A stretch of DNA of 64,000 nucleotides from Isoetes taiwanensis (lineage: Eukaryota; Streptophyta; Lycopodiopsida; Isoetales; Isoetaceae), in NCBI GenBank assembly GCA_021234155.1, contig JAJEKV010000073.1, positions 1,462,001-1,526,000 of the forward strand. The letters run 5' to 3'. The translations under genes were made by a program, and so were the position numbers. Shown piece after piece: positions 57,780 to 64,000 of this stretch (position 1 is its first letter; every line of letters begins with the position of its first letter). The notes under the pieces are model-generated. The model saw only the letters and a program-made list of their open reading frames with translations. It was not told where the DNA came from and did not search any database.

Positions 57780-58700
57780 TATAGAGCCGCAGGGAAAACT
57801 TCGGACAAAGGGCTTACCTTGGATCAGCCCCTTGAAGGAGTTTCAACATCCACGGAAGTCTACCGACTCGAGAAGAAAAATTGGCCAAAGGCTTTGTAAG
57901 ATCAAAAAAAAGGACTCCAATGGGTTTCTTTAACCCAGTAGGAGGTGAGCTCTTTGTATTTGTGTAATTGTGAGGGAGGTCAAATTGCTGACTCACGAAC
58001 ATCACTAAAAGCGAGAGGTGGGAGAAAACAAGATCACAAAAACACACTATCCCGATTTGGCAGCAGGCAAGAATGACAAGGTTAAAGGTTTGGATTCTTC
58101 CTTCCTATAAAAAATATTTTACTTACCCAATGAAGATTTGTTTCGAAAGCTAACAGCGGCGTCGGTCGGATTAGGTAAGGGGTTTCATTGATTTATTTGG
58201 CGTACCCGGACAATTCTGGCTATACATATTCTCCAAAGAAAGCTATTGTATTTTTAGTCCATTTCCGCGGAGTGCCAGCCTTCGGGGAGGTAGACATGGA
58301 TTACTAAATCTCTCAACATATCCTATCCTCCTCATCCCTTAAGCTTGACAATAAAAACCTTCCAAATTGTTTGCGAGGATAGCAAGGGTGTGTCAGTGGC
58401 TATATTCTTAGAAGGGAAGCTAGATATGATGCGCCAATGCCCGTTCTATTGTGTGTGATGAGGTGGAATTCGGATTCATCGAGGATGTCGGATAAGGATA
58501 ATGTCAGGGCGACCACTTGGATATCCTTTTCTGTCACGCCCCTCTTTGGACCAAATCACTGCTGGCTCTCTCAGAACCCACAGGAGATGTGATTGAGATC
58601 AATATCCCTCAAACCAACTTCTCAGATGGGTTGTGTCTTCAAAAAGAATTAACTTCATTTGGAGCAGGAGTATATAAAACAAGAGTTAAGGAGAGATAGG
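57780..58700 (+). pseudogene. Possible LINE ORF1 (DUF4283-like) remnant
   Basis: The frame 58,517-58,699 reads DILFCHAPLWTKSLLALSEP, then TGDVIEINIP. This resembles the VW...LPLxxW...L..IG..IG..IxxD pattern of DUF4283, the RNA-binding-like domain of plant LINE ORF1. The upstream RT is absent, as expected for ORF1. The match is partial. Confidence 0.35.
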
Positions 58701-60839
58701 TATTTGGATATTATGATATCTTATTCTAATGGCGGTCCCAGCCGGTATTTACGGCTAAGGAGAACGAAATCTTCACATTAATACCAAGCGAGATGCGGGT
58801 TCCTAAAGCAAAAATCGGTGAGGTGGCGAGGCGGGGATGGGGAAGGAGTCACAGGCCTAAGATTGTTGATCGAGAACATAATATGAATCATTTTACTCTC
58901 TCAGCGAGGTAAGGACCATGGAACAACCGAGAATTTCCTAGATGAGGTTCAATAACAATATGAATGCTTTTTTGTTGTTTAAAATGCTAATTTGTCGGTG
59001 AAGACCAATCTGAGGAAGCTTTGGTGTTCACCATGCAAGAGAAGATCCTAGTCCTATCTGTAATAAGAGGGAGGAAGAATCACGACGCTATCTCTGATTG
59101 GAAAGAAGTCCGCGGATCTAGAAGAGGACAATTCTTTGGAAGTTGGTTGATAAAAACAGCCGGGGAGGTAAAGTTTTATTTGGGACCCAGCGGTGTGCAA
59201 GCCCGAGGGGGAAACAATCCATACAAGCAGGTTTTGTAGGTAAACAAAATCTAATGGATAGGGACATAAAAGGCTGTATTACAGGAATCTCGAGGGGTTG
59301 AATAGTATCATCAAAGGGAAGGCTTAAGGTATGTCTTCATTTCCTCCAAGCCAGGATATTTTGTTCGTGGAGACATAAGATTCTGTGACCTCAACCATAG
59401 AGACATCGTGCTTGAACTCTTCCTCCTAATTTCAGTCTGGGTAATTCAGCCAATGACTCCTCTGTATTTGGGATTGCTGGTGACCAACTGGAACAGTACT
59501 TGAATCTGTCCAATACCTATATGATGATCAATGGGAATGGCGGGATGGCGGATTCTTTTTATGTACTTTATTTAAAATTAAGGCCTTTAGTTAACATCTA
59601 TGCCTATAATAATCGAGAGTGGAAATTTGGAACAAGATTAGAATAGCTTAGACAACGGGTTTGATGAATGTATTTTAGGTGTTAGAAGGGGATATTATTA
59701 ATATGGTTACTAGGTTTTTATGAAAAATAAAAATTACGAGGGCCTTTAGGTAGCGAGGGGCGGCGAAGTCCACCTTGCCCGACGATGCGAGGGAAATAAT
59801 CTCTTACTCTATACTTAGCTAGAACGGGGCTCTATCGGGTTTGGACCCGTGCGATAAAAGGGTGGATCCTACTCTATGTTTACATGATAGATTTTATCTC
59901 AGAACTTGCTTATGGAATCCGCATTAATAGGGGTGAACAATCTAGAGGGGCTACATACCCTGCCCTTTCGACCACTTTCCCCAGCATTTCCGGGATCCGC
60001 GATAAGGGACTCCATTAAAGAAGGAAGACTTATTTTAAACTCAATACCGGTCTTTTTGGATCATGAGGAGTTGACACGATTCAGTGAGATCTGGCTAAGT
60101 ATCCTAAACCACCATCACAGAATGCTTGGTTGCTTGGATGTCTTGCTTTGAGGTAGGTTAAGGTGGCTAAGACAGCTAACTAAAATTAGCTTAAGGTTTA
60201 GGGTAAGAGAAGCGGTGCACCTAGAAACTCTCCATCTTGAGGAGCACGAGGAGAGACTTATAAAATGCCTCGGAAGAGGACAAGGAAAAGAAATTCATCT
60301 CTTGAGAGAAATAGAAGGAAGGGTGCAGGATTACTTGAGGGTTGGAGACTTAAGGCAAGGTTAGGGAGGCCAGGAGGGTAGAAAGGAGAGGGGCTCCAAA
60401 TTTTTTCTTTAGTAAAGCCAGGCCGAGTTAAAAGGAAACCACATTTTGAGAGTAGGGCTGGAGGGGACATTACTTGATGAGAATCGGTCACAAAATTGCG
60501 ACCAAAGTCCACATTTCAAAAGTATCATGGGAACAAAGCAGGCTGTGGGGCTGAGGATATGGAGGCTTCATAAATTTGCAAAGGAAGGTGACCACAGGGA
60601 GGTGAGGTATTGAGGAAACCCCAACCTTTCTCCAGTGAAGAACTCTACTCTGTGTGCAAAGGAAATGGAAAAAGGCAAAAGCCCGAGGGGCGATGGAGCT
60701 TCTGTGTGTAACCTTTGATTGGGGAAAGATATTACATGCGGCTAATGAATTCGGGGTGTCTCTAAATGTGCACGGATGCAGAATAAAATCGATCTTATCA
60801 CCCTCACATTCCTAAATAGATGTACACCTTACCTTTACC

Positions 60840-61500
60840 CCGGACTGGGCCTATCTCTTTGTCAAATGTGATTTACAAGCCATCTCAATTTTATTAGCGA
60901 GGCGAAGATAACCACGGAAAGGATTATTAGCACATCCCAAAGCGGCATACGAAGGGCCGGTTGTGCAGGGGTAGTAGCAGTCCACCCGGCTATGTGCCCG
61001 ATTCATTGGGCCAAAAGGGCGCTCTAACGGGATATTTGCCCTCATGGAGTGCCTTGGATATTACAAGGCATTTCGGTAAGGCGGAATTTTTCTTTTAAAT
61101 GTTTGCTATGCCTTAGGATTCTCTCAAGCGAGGTAATCCTCGCACTCTTCAAAAGCTATTACACGTCTAATTCAGGATCCTGGGTCCTGTGATTAATGGG
61201 GAGTGTGGCCATTCTTTTTTCCCTTGAAAGGGGTAAAGCAAAGGGTGCCCTCATGCGCACACTGGCTTTTCTTATTATCATGGAAGAGAGAAGCCTCCAT
61301 AGTAAGGCTGCGGGAGAGGAAGCCAAGACAACTAACACAGTTGATTCAGGGCTAACCACACTTGAGGCGGGGGCAATTGGATGGATTTTGAGGCATTTTA
61401 CCCGAGGCGACACGTTCTTGCTGGTATATGGACAATAGATCTCTAATCAACACTCAGAAGCAATCGGAGGAGTTTAGGAAAGCCTGAGGCTGCAAGATAA
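60840..61500 (+). pseudogene. LINE reverse transcriptase remnant
   Basis: GPISLCQ...FTSHLNFISEA at about 60,847-60,905 matches the RPISLCNVxYKxxSKxLAxR block. PLKGVKQRVPSCAHWLFLLS at about 61,221-61,281 matches the GVRQGDPLSPYLFxL block. HFTRGDTFLLVYG at about 61,395-61,432 stands where HLxFADDTLLF should be, with the catalytic aspartates altered. SEEFRKA, then a stop, then GCKIN and KSKL at about 61,460-61,520 matches FxxxSGLKINxxKS. The enzyme is inactive through frameshifts and the changed active site. Confidence 0.8.
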
Positions 61501-62549
61501 ATCCATGAAGTCGAAATTGTGGCCAAGGATCCAACGCAGAAGTAAAAGTGTAAGCGGCTGCTCTTATGGGTTGTAGAGTATATTCTACCTACCATTTCAT
61601 CTCTAAAATCTTGGGTACATTCCTATGAGGTCATGAAGGTAGTCCCTCGGATGATATACGGAATGTGAGTATAGTTGAAAAGTTTGAGGAAGAGAGTGGG
61701 TGAAGTCTTAATTCTAAATATATATCAAGCGAGGCCGAGGCAATTGTGCCCAATTTCGTGATATCCTCTCATCTCATGTTTACCGGTCCTGCATTATCTT
61801 AGCTCTAAAAGTTTCCTCCAAAATTCAAGAGAGAAGTATTATATAGGCGGTTATCTCCTCACGGCCAAAACAAGAGAGATGTTGGATCCCTGTTGCCCAT
61901 GAAGGAATCTTTACCAATACCAAAAAGAGATATGGGGGTAGGTGCTTGGCCCGATCCAATATTATGAAGCAGGGGCATAGCACTTGCAGCTAAATACTTT
62001 TAAGGCTGCCCACACAACCAAATTAATCACCCGGTTTCTACTATAATGAGGTATTATTTGGGTAAAGTGCACCTCATATGAATTGGAGGAACTTTCGAGT
62101 GAAATGTATATCTTCCCATTCTATCTACTTCCCTTTTAGGTTCCCAATTCCACCCAGGCACAGAAATGGATCAAGGCCTGGAATCAGGTAAGCGGATGTA
62201 CACATGTGTGTGGAAGAAGGATGTCTATGAATCAATCTATCTTTTGGAATCCAGCTCTTCTAACTAGCAAATTTCTTCTTTTTATGTTTAGCTTGCCATT
62301 TTTCGAACAAGCTAGGACTTGGGAGGATATACAAGGCATATATGTCGTCGAGAACATGTTCAATGATCAGGAATTATTCCCCTGAGGGACTCGGTGCTCG
62401 AAGGGAGAAGAAGACTCTAAATTGCTTGCTACAACAATATCACGCTCTATGCTTATTAGAGGTACATGGGCGGGGATGAGGTTAATAGCGGCACCACAAG
62501 GGGGAAAGCTACCAGATTCAAAGTTAAACATGCATCTGTGATTTACGAT

Positions 62550-62770
62550 GGAAAGGATCAGCCCATGACCATGCACAACAAATGGCAAATTGGGGAAAGG
62601 TGCCTTAAGAATCTTAATTTTATGTGGTCAAGCCACATCCCTCCCAAGATTAAATCCTTCATGTGTGGCGGTTGTAGCGCGGGGCCCCAGCTGATAGCAA
62701 AAGGTCGGGATACACGCTGCCGTGACTTCGGATGTTGTCCTGGAATGTTTTATTGTCTCACAAGGAAGAT
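62550..62770 (+). pseudogene. zf-RVT domain remnant of the LINE
   Basis: The frame 62,466-62,804 reads KNLNFMWSSHIPPKIKSFMC, then LIAKGRDTRCRDFGCCPG. WxxxWxxxxPPKIxxFxW followed by a Cys-rich end is the zf-RVT domain that follows the RT in plant LINEs. The HLFxxC tail is decayed. Confidence 0.8.
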
Positions 62771-63350
62771 GAGGACCATCTCTTTAAGGACTTATGCGGC
62801 GTGAGGTGAGGAATGGGTTTTGGGCTTGCTTGAATATCATTGGCAGCGACCTTGTTATTTCCCTAAGTTCTGATTTATTTATGCGATCAACCTCTGGTTG
62901 GGAGGGTCTATATCATCAGTGGAGGGTATTTGGAAAGGGAAGGAATGAATTCATCTTCAATGATGACATCATTTAGGAAGGCTGCATTATAAAAGCAATT
63001 GAATACATTTGATAGATGGATAATTCTTTAGCGAGGTTAATTCTTATTTATTAATTTTGGTGTTACCGAGGATCATATTATTCATGTTCTTTAACGGCTT
63101 AAATGGAAAGAATGGGCGAGCATGCGAACAATGAATGGGTGAAAGTTTTTGAGGGCCGGGCAGGAAGGAAGCATGATATGCCTTGTTTTACCGCGGTTGT
63201 TGTTGCGATCAAAACTATGATGCTCGCGAGGAGGTATTATGATTTGAGGCCAAAGAGATGTAGCAAGGGGCATTTTAACATGGCGATGGCGGAATCTTGC
63301 ATGCGCATCTTACGTACTCTCTCAAGGGGATAGTGCGGGGGAGCGCCAAA

Positions 63351-64000
63351 GCGAGGGTGAACCTCAAATCTCATTTCTAGTTTTCATATCATCTCATACG
63401 AGACAAATTCCTCTAGATTATTTGAACTCATGCCATTTGTCAGGGCTCTTTTACGAGTATCTTAAGCCAAAACTATATACTGGGTTATACTTCCTGTAAA
63501 AAGTATACAGTTTTGTAATTATAACTACTATAAATATACTTATAAGCCTTCAATCAAAAAACCTTTTAATGCATTTAAAAACTGAGACTACTATCAGCTC
63601 AGAGACCTTGTAGAAGGTAAAGGGGGCAAAAGATCCATTGGCGACCTTAAACATAATAATGTCGGGTTTTATGTTTTAGAAAGCACAAGACTTGAGTATC
63701 ATTACAACTTAGACTAATTAATCTTGTACCACATGTCAAAATAAATTCAAGAAACAAGTTTCTTATAAAACTTTCAAATAATGACTACTTTATTATTCAT
63801 CTTCAAAATCGGCAAGGCAGGTCGCGCAGTAATTATTATGTAGCTAGCATTAAAGACAGCAACTAAAAGTATGTCGAGGTAGATCTAATATCCGCGAGGG
63901 TTTCCAAATAATACCTCTTTTCATGTGTTAAAACATGTCATATTGTGTCAATAAATAAGCAGATTAATGTAACTCATTACTTGTGATACTCTTGAGGGCA
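63351..64000. other. No gene recognised
   Basis: This is AT-rich sequence after the LINE remnant, without an evident repeat partner in the window. Confidence 0.3.

Larger units (their letters stand above)
56490..63350 (+). mobile_element. L1-type LINE remnant
   Basis: A plus-strand non-LTR retrotransposon is indicated by the RT blocks at 60,840-61,500 and a zf-RVT domain at 62,550-62,760, in the order found in plant L1 elements, with possible ORF1 material upstream. Stops and frameshifts occur throughout. The 5' limit is a guess from composition (purine-rich, G-rich from about 56,490). No terminal poly(A) or target duplication was located. Confidence 0.7.

Overview
The window is plant nuclear DNA. 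It has one clearly intact protein gene, an intronless F-box/leucine-rich-repeat gene of the land-plant SKIP2/VFB family at 41,335-42,825 (+). The rest is thick layers of decayed transposable elements. Large nested LTR retrotransposons, a CACTA transposon, an L1-type LINE and a PLS-type PPR relic point to a land plant with a big, repeat-rich genome. A fern or gymnosperm is plausible, but the sequence alone does not settle this.

Layout. 1-4,100: two sets of LTR-like direct repeats (1-220 with 2,509-2,712; 2,905-3,345 with 3,555-3,985, the second set with TATA boxes). 4,440-7,340: minus-strand remnant of a DUF7869-type (DNCxGQNKN / VGHTHDDID) protein. 7,850-22,720: a strongly A-skewed repeat domain, split by a complete Ty3/Gypsy element (10,135-21,188, target duplication AAGGA). 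That element is itself interrupted by a 4.2-kb CACTA transposon (11,874-16,094, target duplication TTT). 22,900-28,300: mostly unassigned repeat debris, with a duplication flanking a GC-richer 640-bp block. 28,500-30,010: minus-strand Gypsy RT/RNase H fragment. 30,300-31,560: an unassigned gene-like stretch. 32,823-38,519: a complete minus-strand Ty3/Gypsy chromovirus (target duplication CTACT, initiator-tRNA-Met-type primer site, polypurine tract). 39,595-40,150: an unassigned minus-strand gene-like fragment with a possible 80-bp intron. 40,553-41,050: four ~130-bp tandem repeats with a hairpin, just upstream of the F-box gene. 44,326-45,090: PPR pseudogene. 46,140-46,659: a coding remnant with HUH (HLHLQ) and YxxK (YCVK) motifs of a Rep-type single-strand endonuclease, resembling the eukaryotic Replitron class. 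47,747-48,090: repeated tRNA-B-box-like hairpins. 48,548-48,770: two-copy tandem repeat. 50,500-51,900: minus-strand coiled-coil-like remnant. 52,275-55,110: another LTR-like pair. 56,490-63,350: plus-strand L1-type LINE with RT and zf-RVT.

The genes do not form a pathway. The F-box gene is the only likely functional host gene and probably encodes a substrate receptor of an SCF ubiquitin ligase. The most interesting item is the HUH/YxxK remnant at ~46.2-46.7 kb, followed by the hairpin minisatellite in the F-box upstream region and the doubly nested Gypsy/CACTA structure. All family calls were made by reading motifs; no database search was possible.
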